6,808 nt of DNA, taken from assembly GCA_002398365.1 (NCBI GenBank), contig DGYK01000014.1, forward strand, positions 39,386-46,193, read 5' to 3'. A model generated the notes under the pieces. It was given only the letters and a program-made list of their open reading frames with translations, was not told the DNA's origin and ran no database searches. The stretch's first letter is position 1; each line of letters begins with the position of its first letter. This document shows, piece after piece, positions 1 to 5,996 of this stretch. A program made the translations under genes and the position numbers. The stretch comes from Flammeovirgaceae bacterium UBA5008. GTDB taxonomy: Bacteria > Bacteroidota > Bacteroidia > Cytophagales > Cyclobacteriaceae.

Positions 1-968
1 ATCCTATAATCTTTCACCAACCTCCAATAGTGCTGCCCAAGTGGCGTCAGTCTGCATGATTTGTTATTCATGGCAGCGAAATACATGAATGGTGCTCCAA
101 CGGGCATCACTAATCCAACACTTTGAAATTTCTGAAGCACCTTAAATGTTTTAACGTGGTCTTCCTGAGCATATGGCTTTACCAATTTGTGTTCTACCTT
201 TGGATCATTGGTGTCTTCATACGATGGATCCAATGGAAATTCATCCTCTGGCTTCGGAAAAAATTCTGTAATTCTTTGCAACATCTGAGGGGATACTACG
301 GGCACGACTTTTCGAATGGAAACAAATTGGTTAACATTAGTTTTGAAGACGGGGCGTTGATCGAACGCACCGAGGGCCTTGTCAATATAAGCGTAGATGC
401 CACCTGGTGTGATAGTTCCATTTATGTCTGCTGCTCCGCCTTTCAAGGCTTCGATCAGAAGGTTAGTGAACACACCATGTCCATTTACTTCAAGCGCAAC
501 CTCATCCGATCGGCTGGCGGCCAGGATAGTGACTCCATTATTGATCAATGCTGTTGTTCCTCCGATAAGGTTGGTCGTACCAACGGCACCAGAGTGACAG
601 CAGTCAAGAATGATAACCTTGTTTTTGCATTTACTTTCGTTTGCGATCTTGAGCACTGTGTTGACTGAAACACCGAGGTCATATTTCCTTGCATCTGGTG
701 TCACCAAATAAGAGTCAACACTGTCTATTCCACCATGGCCGGAAAAGTAAAACAAAGCAATATCATCTTCTCTTTTGAAGAGATTATAAATTTGCTCCGT
801 CAATACACTTTTGGTTGAAACATCTTCCAGCAAGCGTACGTCATCAAAATTTCCCAACCCAGTACCGTCCTTCCTTAGCAGCTCGGTAACTGCCTTCGCA
901 TCATTGATGCATGCGGTCAGGGGAGCCTGCAAGTAATTGTTGATTCCGACAACCAATGCCTTTTTCAC
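1..968 (-). CDS. Caspase-like (metacaspase-type, peptidase C14) protease, 3' end cut by window edge
   Basis: This gene reads leftwards off the window; 322 codons are visible with no stop. The first ~215 residues form a caspase fold: an N-terminal strand KKALVVGIN, the catalytic His at about residue 78 in YFSGHGG, and the catalytic Cys at about 124 in DCCHSG. The Asp before CCHSG is the usual acidic S1-pocket residue of metacaspases, so cleavage after Arg or Lys is an inference. Residues ~225-322 form a second domain ending LTPLGQHYWRLV, which resembles a winged-helix C-terminus; its role is unknown. The start is a GTG (966-968) overlapping the TIR stop as GTGA. An in-frame TGA at 975-977 excludes any start further upstream, which fits translational coupling. 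Position behind two TIR genes suggests it is the effector of a TIR-signalled (type IV Thoeris-like) anti-phage system. No signal peptide or membrane segment is seen, so it is probably cytosolic. Confidence 0.93.
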   Translation of the reverse strand, partial: MKKALVVGINNYLQAPLTACINDAKAVTELLRKDGTGLGNFDDVRLLEDVSTKSVLTEQIYNLFKREDDIALFYFSGHGGIDSVDSYLVTPDARKYDLGVSVNTVLKIANESKCKNKVIILDCCHSGAVGTTNLIGGTTALINNGVTILAASRSDEVALEVNGHGVFTNLLIEALKGGAADINGTITPGGIYAYIDKALGAFDQRPVFKTNVNQFVSIRKVVPVVSPQMLQRITEFFPKPEDEFPLDPSYEDTNDPKVEHKLVKPYAQEDHVKTFKVLQKFQSVGLVMPVGAPFMYFAAMNNKSCRLTPLGQHYWRLVKDYR

Positions 969-1558
969 AACACATCAATATCTTTTGAATTGAAAGCTGG
1001 ATTTGCTCCTCTTGCCGACCAGTCCTTTAGATTTACATACTGATAGGCTGATTCGGTAATAAACAACTCTTCCGTGAAGCTGTTGATTATGGCTTTTTTT
1101 ATGTAAGGATACAAAAGCAGGTATTCTGTGCGCTTAAAGGATTTAACTACACCCGACTCTTTTGATATGGGGAAAAGGGCACACCGGTTTGTGTGCCCAT
1201 CGACAAAGCCAAGTTCCCAGGGTATCCATGTGGACATTTGTGCATTTGTTGACATTGCAAGAAGCAATGACTTTGACGACTTCAATCTTTTCCTAACCAG
1301 TTCGGCTGACTCTTTGGTAACATTGGTACGATCAAGTTGCGGATCGACAATCCAATCTACGTAAACGTCATAGCCTTGATTGGTCAGTTCAATGTAAATG
1401 CCATAAACTTCTTTTCGGTCTAGAAAACTGTGAGACAAAAAAATATCAAACGTCTTCGTCTCTTTCACACTTTCGGTAAATAAGCGTTGCCTATCCGAAA
1501 TAAAGGATGAACGAGTATTGTAGAGATTCGTTAGATATGAGCTTGTATACAATGCCAT
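965..1558 (-). CDS. TIR-domain protein (197 aa), putative NAD-processing enzyme or sensor
   Basis: A single TIR domain follows a ~36-residue N-terminal extension. Strand A with the BB region is FDIFLSHSFLDRKE (37-50), followed by YDVYVDW (63-69). The conserved segment STWIPWELGFVDG (109-121) matches the S-x-W-x-x-x-E pattern of TIR NADases, which makes Glu115 the likely catalytic residue. The C-terminal ~70 residues include LFPIS and complete the fold. No membrane helix is present. The ATG at 1556-1558 lies 12 bp after the upstream TIR gene, and the stop overlaps the caspase GTG, so all three genes form one transcription unit. It differs clearly from the neighbouring ThsB-like TIR in length, N-terminus and active-site surroundings. 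It could make the signal that activates the caspase, act as a second sensor, or deplete NAD itself; the sequence cannot decide between these. Confidence 0.9.
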   Translation of the reverse strand: MALYTSSYLTNLYNTRSSFISDRQRLFTESVKETKTFDIFLSHSFLDRKEVYGIYIELTNQGYDVYVDWIVDPQLDRTNVTKESAELVRKRLKSSKSLLLAMSTNAQMSTWIPWELGFVDGHTNRCALFPISKESGVVKSFKRTEYLLLYPYIKKAIINSFTEELFITESAYQYVNLKDWSARGANPAFNSKDIDVL

Positions 1559-1570
1559 TGTAATGCTGAT

Positions 1571-2008
1571 TTATATCTTATTCTTACCTTCTTTCATGCA
1601 TTGATTAACCAAGCCAGCAATTTTTTCCCAATCCCAGGCTATTGTTCTGCTTCTGCTCAATCCATCTGGAAGAGACGTTGAACTGTCTGCCCCATTTACA
1701 CATACACCAAAAATGGGCACGTTACTATCTTTGGCAAATGCTATCTCCTTTTCTACACCGGCTGACAGGTATGCTTTTTTGCCGACTAATACAATCAGCA
1801 TGTTGCACTTATTGATTTTTTCCTTGATCAACCTCTCCCATTCTCTTTGAGGAAGATGTTCTTTGGAAGACCAGTCCTCAATGCTGAAAGGAGTTCTTGA
1901 ATTTTTTGATTGACCAGCGAAAAGCTCCTTATAATCCTTATCGTGATCAAAATCAAAGCTGATAAATGCTCTTGGGTTCGCCATTTTGTTGTTATTAGTT
2001 TGCTGCAT
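1571..2008 (-). CDS. ThsB-like TIR protein (TIR-like/MTH538 family), first gene of the TIR-caspase operon
   Basis: This is a small TIR-like protein (145 aa from this ATG) of the family that includes ThsB, the signal-producing protein of Thoeris anti-phage systems. The N-terminal strand RAFISFDFDHDKDY is the family signature, followed by IEDWSS, an amphipathic helix (REWERLIKEKINKCN), the strand MLIVLVG and the segment AYLSAGVEKEIAFA. In that segment the Glu before IAFA (residue 88 from this start) aligns with the TIR catalytic Glu, while Gly replaces the Trp of the S-x-W-V-x-x-E-I pattern. Known ThsB proteins turn NAD into cyclic ADP-ribose isomers after phage infection; that activity is inferred here. 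Three starts are possible: TTG at 2011, ATG at 2008 and ATG at 1984. The last gives the usual short N-terminus and follows an A-rich leader, so it may be the true one. The gene is divergent from the operon beginning at 2196. Confidence 0.87.
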   Translation of the reverse strand: MQQTNNNKMANPRAFISFDFDHDKDYKELFAGQSKNSRTPFSIEDWSSKEHLPQREWERLIKEKINKCNMLIVLVGKKAYLSAGVEKEIAFAKDSNVPIFGVCVNGADSSTSLPDGLSRSRTIAWDWEKIAGLVNQCMKEGKNKI

Positions 2009-2195
2009 CAAAAGTCGATTGATTGTGTGAGGGAAAAAACCTGTGGTTGAGGAGAAAATTCCTGTTCTTTCAAATGGTCATAGAGGATTTTTCCTGTATC
2101 TAAGATTTCGGCTAGCATACCTAAATATTCCAGGCTTAGTTTGTAATCGTGATCCGAAACTCGGGTCGTCTATAAACACTTTAAATAATTTTATT
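2009..2195. promoter_or_regulatory. Divergent intergenic region that must hold both operon promoters
   Basis: This stretch separates the leftward TIR/caspase operon from the rightward 137-aa/two-component operon. An open frame enters it from 2043, but homology-like sequence begins only at the ATG at 2196. No exact Bacteroidota promoter (TAnnTTTG with an upstream TTG) is visible on either strand; a near match on the plus strand is TAGTTTG around 2137-2143. Two copies of TTCCTGT lie at 2059-2065 and 2091-2097, 32 bp or about three helical turns apart, which could be activator half-sites but may be chance. Confidence 0.4.
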
Positions 2196-2609
2196 ATGTC
2201 AGCTAAGCCACTTCAATTTTTCTTTATCGGCAAGGAAACAACTGAGAAAAGAAAAAAACTTTATGTCGAAAAAAAATTACCTAAGCTTGTTGAGGCTTTA
2301 GGGAAACCTGATACTCAAAGTATATGGTATTCGCGCGACCACATCGCTGGCTTATTGGAGGAAATAGATCATGCGAATGGCGATGGCCTAAAGCTACAAT
2401 TCGGTGCTTATGAAGATGGACATGAATTTGCTGGCCAGCTCTGCCTAGTAATGAATGTCACTCGTGACAAAAAGAATGTTTCTCTTGAAGACGAACCTGA
2501 TTATAAGGAAAGATCCAAGGCTGAGAAGAATTTCGATCCTGATGCTAAAGTTATTTCAAAGGATTTCAATTTTGGGTCGCCTTGTCCTCCTAAGTGTAAC
2601 GGACAATGA
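2196..2609 (+). CDS. Conserved-looking 137-aa protein of unknown function with C-terminal CPPKC motif
   Basis: A soluble protein with no signal peptide or membrane segment. The N-terminal half is lysine-rich and helical (KRKKLYVEKKLPKLVEAL). A central motif IWYSRDHIAGLLEEID followed by GDGLKLQFGAYED looks like the core of a small Bacteroidota family of unknown function that I recall from similar proteins. The protein ends in GSPCPPKC, with Cys130 and Cys134 (and Cys83) as possible metal or redox ligands. I chose the ATG at 2196 because the ~51 extra residues of the longer frame (from a GTG at 2043) look non-coding and cover the shared promoter region, while the leader before 2196 is A/T-rich as usual in this phylum. 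It is the first gene of a probable operon: the 7TM gene follows after 50 bp. A role as partner or output of the sensor system is inference. Confidence 0.75.
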   Translation: MSAKPLQFFFIGKETTEKRKKLYVEKKLPKLVEALGKPDTQSIWYSRDHIAGLLEEIDHANGDGLKLQFGAYEDGHEFAGQLCLVMNVTRDKKNVSLEDEPDYKERSKAEKNFDPDAKVISKDFNFGSPCPPKCNGQ

Positions 2610-2659
2610 TTTTAATCGGATGCATTGGCTAAATGCGTCGAATTGTGTAATTTGATTAA

Positions 2660-3340
2660 GTGAAGAGATTGATAAGCCATGACTACATATATCTGGTACC
2701 TTTAGTGCTTAGCGCTATTGCTAGTCTAAAGAGTTTTAGACAGCATTGGTCATTGCCATTTAGGTCTTTCAGCTTGTTTCTGATATTGAGCTTAATAATT
2801 GAAACTGCAGCAATTCTATGGAAGTGGGGCCTGAATAAAACTGATTATTGGAACTATTCACCTTCCAATTTGTGGATATACAACGCATTCACCCCTATTC
2901 GGTTTGCTTTCATTTTTGTCTTTTACTATCAAATACTAAATAATAGCCAGAAAAGACTAAGATTAATGTTTCTTGCTGCAAGCGCACTGATTATATTTTC
3001 ATTTTTGAATTACTTTTTTCTACAAACACCGCACCATGTTAATTCCTGGGCTATTGTTCCGGTTAACATTTTCACCATATACTTAGCCCTTGCCTTTTTC
3101 TATATGGTTCTCCATGAGAACAAAATTATTTCATTGCGTTCATCTCCTGAGGTCTGGATTTCGCTTGGCTGCTTTTTGTATTATTCGGGCACATTACCCT
3201 TTTTCATGTTTTATGATTACCTGATTCAGGTTCAATCTCCTATCCTTGGTTCATTTATATACATAAATGACTTCTTAAATATCGTAATGTACTCAATGTA
3301 CTCAATTGCATTTTTATGTCGACCGCAGATTCAGAAGTAA
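2660..3340 (+). CDS. Seven-transmembrane protein of unknown function, probable stand-alone sensor of the adjacent kinase
   Basis: The 226-residue product is almost entirely membrane-embedded. Hydrophobic helices are visible at about 10-24, 36-55, 72-93, 100-121, 129-152, 164-186 and 199-220, seven in all, joined by short loops and ending with a short charged tail (RPQIQK). No enzymatic motif is seen. The start is a GTG (2660-2662) directly after an in-frame TAA, so no longer protein is possible. The next in-frame ATG lies far inside, about residue 103, which supports the GTG. The last 25 bp overlap the histidine kinase gene, so translation is probably coupled. Many sensor kinases carry a multi-helix membrane domain fused to the kinase; here that part appears to be a separate gene, so I infer it is the signal-sensing subunit. 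A transport function cannot be excluded. Confidence 0.8.
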   Translation: MKRLISHDYIYLVPLVLSAIASLKSFRQHWSLPFRSFSLFLILSLIIETAAILWKWGLNKTDYWNYSPSNLWIYNAFTPIRFAFIFVFYYQILNNSQKRLRLMFLAASALIIFSFLNYFFLQTPHHVNSWAIVPVNIFTIYLALAFFYMVLHENKIISLRSSPEVWISLGCFLYYSGTLPFFMFYDYLIQVQSPILGSFIYINDFLNIVMYSMYSIAFLCRPQIQK

Positions 3341-4137
3341 CGGCTCTTACGATAGCAGTTTCCACTACACTAATCTTAGTTTTTGGTGCAGTCATAATTT
3401 ATTTTCTGTTTTTATACCAGCAAAAGAGATTTCGACATCAAAAAGAATTGATTCAACTAAATGAAACTTTCAACAGGACACTGATGGAGTCCAAAATTGA
3501 GATTCAGGAGCAAACACTCAATCATATAGCTAAAGAACTGCATGCGAATTTCAGTCACCTTGTCTCGCTTATTAACATCAATCTTTCGGAAATACTTCCC
3601 CAAAGCCCAGAGGCATCAAAGGAGAGCATTCTTGAGACAAAGTCACTTGCAAAACAATTATTGGGAGAACTTAAAGCACTTAGCGCCAGCCTCAATACAG
3701 ACTATTTCATGAAAATTGGCTTTGTAAAAGCTATTGAAAATGAACTTGAGCGATTAGGGAAAATAAAAAAGTACCAGATTAATTTTGTAAAATCGGGGGA
3801 AGAGTTCCACCTAACTCCTGAACATGAAATTATTCTTTTTAGACTTTTCCAGGAAGTCATAAACAATACAGTGTTATATTCTAAGGCGACTGTTATCGAA
3901 GTCTTACTATCGTTTTCAAATGGGGTATTGACCCTAGCAGTAAATGATAATGGCATCGGATTCGATCAGCAATCCATGGAATTTAATGGTCAAGTGAAGG
4001 AAAGCACTGGGTTAATAAACATCAAAAAAAGAGCTCTGATAATTGGTGGGGATGTTCAGATAAATAGTATACTTGGGGACGGCACAAAGGTCTCCATCTC
4101 CGTACCCAAACCCTTTTGTAATGAAACCGGCACCTAA
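3316..4137 (+). CDS. Sensor histidine kinase (HisKA_3-like plus HATPase_c) with degenerate H-box
   Basis: A 273-aa inner-membrane kinase. One transmembrane helix (about 8-34) is followed by a coiled-coil-like stretch (35-68), a dimerisation/phosphoacceptor region (IAKELHANFSHLVSLI, 71-86) and an ATPase domain. Visible ATPase motifs are the N-box (QEVINNTVLYSKA, 179-191), the G1 box DNGIGFD (211-217) and GLINIKKRA (232-240) before the final GDGTKVSISVP. His76 is the likely phosphoacceptor. The family's HDxxxQ motif reads HANFSH here, so the general-base Asp is Ala77 and the phosphatase Gln is His81; activity may therefore be altered. The protein has almost no extracytoplasmic sensor of its own, consistent with the overlapping seven-helix gene upstream supplying it. 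The 3' end overlaps the response regulator gene by 17 bp. The ATG at 3316 allows a complete N-terminal helix. Confidence 0.92.
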   Translation: MSTADSEVTALTIAVSTTLILVFGAVIIYFLFLYQQKRFRHQKELIQLNETFNRTLMESKIEIQEQTLNHIAKELHANFSHLVSLININLSEILPQSPEASKESILETKSLAKQLLGELKALSASLNTDYFMKIGFVKAIENELERLGKIKKYQINFVKSGEEFHLTPEHEIILFRLFQEVINNTVLYSKATVIEVLLSFSNGVLTLAVNDNGIGFDQQSMEFNGQVKESTGLINIKKRALIIGGDVQINSILGDGTKVSISVPKPFCNETGT

Positions 4138-4801
4138 CAAAATAAGTATTGCACTCGTTGATGATCACAATCTTTTCAGAAAAGGGTTGATTAAACTAAT
4201 TAACCTTGGAGATACTCAAAAAAAATATCAAATAGGTTTTGAGGCTGAAAACGGCATTGACCTTAAAACTAAACTAAGTAATTCTAGTTTGCCAGATATC
4301 ATTCTCCTAGATATTAATATGCCTGACATGAATGGGTATGAGACAGTGGAGTGGTTGTCTCACTCCTATCCAGACATCCGTATCTTGGTTGTGTCAATGA
4401 TTGAAACAGAGGAGTCAATTTTAAGAATGCTTCGCATGGGTGTTAAGGGCTACCTTTCGAAGGATATTGAAGTTGAAGATATGCATCGAGCATTGGATGC
4501 TATTTCCAGTAATGGCCTTTACTATTCTGACTTAGTGTCTAGGGTGATTGCTCAGAATATATCAAAGCCTGAACAAAAGGAAGTGCAGATTAGCATGTCT
4601 ACTGTTCAGCTTAATGAACTTGAATTAGAGTTCGTAAAACTAGCTTGCACTGAAATGACCTATCAAGAAATAGCAGATAAAATGAATTTGAGCCCTAAAA
4701 CAATTGATGGTTACCGAGACAACTTGTTCCGAAAGTTAAAGGTCAAAAGTCGTGTTAGCTTGGCAATGTATGCTGTCAAAAACAAGATTGTCGAAATTTA
4801 A
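4121..4801 (+). CDS. NarL/FixJ-type response regulator (REC plus LuxR HTH)
   Basis: A 226-aa DNA-binding response regulator. The receiver domain (about 8-125) has the acidic pair in LVDDHN (Asp14, Asp15), the phosphoacceptor Asp64 in LLDINMPDMNG, Ser92 in the VVSM switch position and the conserved Lys114 in YLSKD. A linker leads to a LuxR-type helix-turn-helix (about 163-226) with the recognition region MTYQEIADKMNLSPKTIDGYRDNLFRKL. I chose the ATG at 4121; a longer frame from 4073 would add 16 residues (AQRSPSPYPNPF type) that lack family character and sit inside the kinase gene. The resulting 17-bp overlap with the kinase gene suggests translational coupling and a cognate pair. Its targets are not visible. 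Control of its own operon, or of the divergent TIR/caspase operon, is possible but unsupported. Confidence 0.95.
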   Translation: MKPAPNKISIALVDDHNLFRKGLIKLINLGDTQKKYQIGFEAENGIDLKTKLSNSSLPDIILLDINMPDMNGYETVEWLSHSYPDIRILVVSMIETEESILRMLRMGVKGYLSKDIEVEDMHRALDAISSNGLYYSDLVSRVIAQNISKPEQKEVQISMSTVQLNELELEFVKLACTEMTYQEIADKMNLSPKTIDGYRDNLFRKLKVKSRVSLAMYAVKNKIVEI

Positions 4802-4813
4802 TGCCCATTTTAA

Positions 4814-4859
4814 GGATGAGTTATCCAATATCCCGAATATTAGGGATGAATTCTGGGAT
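4814..4859. other. Cluster of GGAT/ATCC inverted words after the response regulator gene
   Basis: Just after the stop of the response regulator lie GGAT (4814-4817) and ATCC (4823-4826), then ATCCC (4830-4834) and GGGAT (4843-4847), then another GGGAT (4855-4859). These can form two small hairpins with 4-5 bp stems. There is no convincing T-run behind them except TTTT at 4859-4862, so this could be a weak terminator or a set of protein-binding half-sites. Support is limited. Confidence 0.22.
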
Positions 4860-4984
4860 TTTGCTCCAAGTCGATGAAAAACTGGCCAGTATGCGTCTAA
4901 TTTCGAGGGTGGTCATAAATAAGCAATGCCTCATAACAGGACATTGAAGGTTTCAATATCAAAACTAAACGGATATCAGAGGAA

Positions 4985-5179
4985 ATGATGTTTAAGTGTA
5001 TTATTGCCATCACTTCTGAAATAGAGAAAAAGAAGAATCATGTTAAGCCTAGAACGTCACAAGAAGTAGGTTTAAAGAAACTAATCTCTCTGTACAACCA
5101 ATTACCGGGACAATTTCAAGAAATACTCATAGATCAAGCTAAAGTACTATCTCTTTATGGATACGCTTATCTAAAGTAG
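4985..5179 (+). CDS. Possible small protein (64 aa), unrecognised
   Basis: A short open frame in an otherwise empty stretch between the two-component operon and the convergent 159-aa gene. The product is lysine-rich at the N-terminal side (EIEKKKNHVKPRTSQEVG) and continues with an amphipathic, helical-looking segment (LKKLISLYNQLPGQFQEIL) up to a YGYAYLK end, which reads like real protein. AGAGGA at 4978-4983 is a Shine-Dalgarno-like match lying 4 bp before the second ATG (4988), so translation may begin there rather than at 4985. No membrane helix, catalytic motif or known family is recognised. It could be a small regulator or partner protein, or chance. Confidence 0.4.
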   Translation: MMFKCIIAITSEIEKKKNHVKPRTSQEVGLKKLISLYNQLPGQFQEILIDQAKVLSLYGYAYLK

Positions 5180-5185
5180 TATTAG

Positions 5186-5216
5186 AAAATAGACATCTTA
5201 TTTGGCAGGCTATTTT
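5186..5216. terminator. Weak AT-rich inverted repeat between convergent genes, possible bidirectional terminator
   Basis: AAAATAG (5186-5192) and CTATTTT (5210-5216) form a perfect 7-bp stem around a 17-nt loop, with a T-run on the plus strand and a matching A-run upstream that serves the minus strand. It lies 7 bp after the stop of the 64-aa frame and downstream of the convergent 159-aa gene, where a shared terminator would be expected. The low GC content and large loop make this a weak call. Confidence 0.25.
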
Positions 5217-5337
5217 TGTTGCGTGTAAAAAAATCTGATTTACAGTTAGATATATGCTAATGATTCTAACCTCAGTCTTAATCCAATGCGCATAAAGCAA
5301 GCATTTTTGGCTCTTATAGGTTCGAGAAATTTAGCGA

Positions 5338-5817
5338 TCATCTGTGCTGTTTTAAAGCATCTAAGCGATTAGCTATCGCTTCCATCGACAATGAAACTAA
5401 AAAATTAATAATGTCTGGATTCGTTGGATGTCCTAGCCCTTTGAATACCCTTTGTTTCAATTCGATTTCGACATCATAAATACATGTTAAGTAAGATGAA
5501 ATTCGAAGCTTAAGCTCCGGATTGCCTAAGTATTTATGTTCCTCTAATCTGCTTGTCAAATGAATAATGTTCTTCATCAATCGTTTTATCAAATTAAATT
5601 CACTTTTAACGTTATCCGCTGAATAGAGCTTCCTTTCGAAATAGGTATCTTTTAAGCTTATTTCAGATTTGAGCGCCAGAAGAGAAAGCTTCTTGGAAAA
5701 GAATTTCTGATATTGATTTGAATAACTTGATATTACAAGTTTAATGGTAAGTTTCTTGCCCTCTTTTTCAAAATTGTTGATCTGCTGCTGAAGTGTGGTG
5801 GCTAATGAATTCATCAT
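5338..5817 (-). CDS. Hypothetical 159-aa helical protein
   Basis: I do not recognise this protein. It appears all-helical and soluble, basic overall, with heptad-like segments: an N-terminal LATTLQQQINNFEKEGKKL, a lysine-rich stretch around FFSKKLSLLALKSEISLKD, the helix LIKRLMKNIIHLTSRLEEH and a C-terminal FLVSLSMEAIANRLDALKQ. No catalytic motif, signal peptide or membrane helix is seen. Two consecutive ATG codons (5815-5817 and 5812-5814) are candidate starts after an A-rich leader without Shine-Dalgarno sequence. It lies 179 bp downstream of the Xre regulator gene on the same strand, too far to be clearly one operon. A toxin or effector role because of that regulator is possible, but nothing in the sequence shows it. 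Confidence 0.7.
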   Translation of the reverse strand: MMNSLATTLQQQINNFEKEGKKLTIKLVISSYSNQYQKFFSKKLSLLALKSEISLKDTYFERKLYSADNVKSEFNLIKRLMKNIIHLTSRLEEHKYLGNPELKLRISSYLTCIYDVEIELKQRVFKGLGHPTNPDIINFLVSLSMEAIANRLDALKQHR

Positions 5818-5996
5818 TTACGTTTTGTTACAAGAATCTGAGAGAAGATTAATTGGAAATACTTCAATTAAGTGATTCAAAATCTGAAGCTATGTATCTT
5901 GCGAATAATTGTGGCAACTCACTTGAATATGAAATTCGCTAAAAGAACATTAAAATATCAAACTATCTTTACCCGATTTAATTTTGTATTGTGACC

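Noticed and set aside
123..668. A 181-codon plus-strand open frame.
   Set aside because: It lies wholly antisense to the caspase-like gene, whose catalytic motifs are unmistakable; its own product has Cys-rich, low-quality sequence and no domain.
1128..1364. A plus-strand open frame of 78 codons.
   Set aside because: Antisense shadow of the 197-aa TIR gene.
2043..2195. N-terminal extension of the 137-aa protein from a GTG at 2043.
   Set aside because: The extra residues look non-coding and would occupy the divergent promoter region; the ATG at 2196 has a typical A/T-rich leader.
2455..2655. A 66-codon plus-strand frame.
   Set aside because: Mostly an out-of-frame shadow of the 137-aa gene; basic, low-complexity product with no supporting motif.
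3702..3956. An 84-codon minus-strand frame.
   Set aside because: Antisense to the ATPase domain of the histidine kinase.
5316..5325. GGTTCGAG-like string resembling a tRNA T-loop or tRNA-derived attachment site.
   Set aside because: No flanking acceptor or T-stem complementarity and no neighbouring integrase; judged to be chance.
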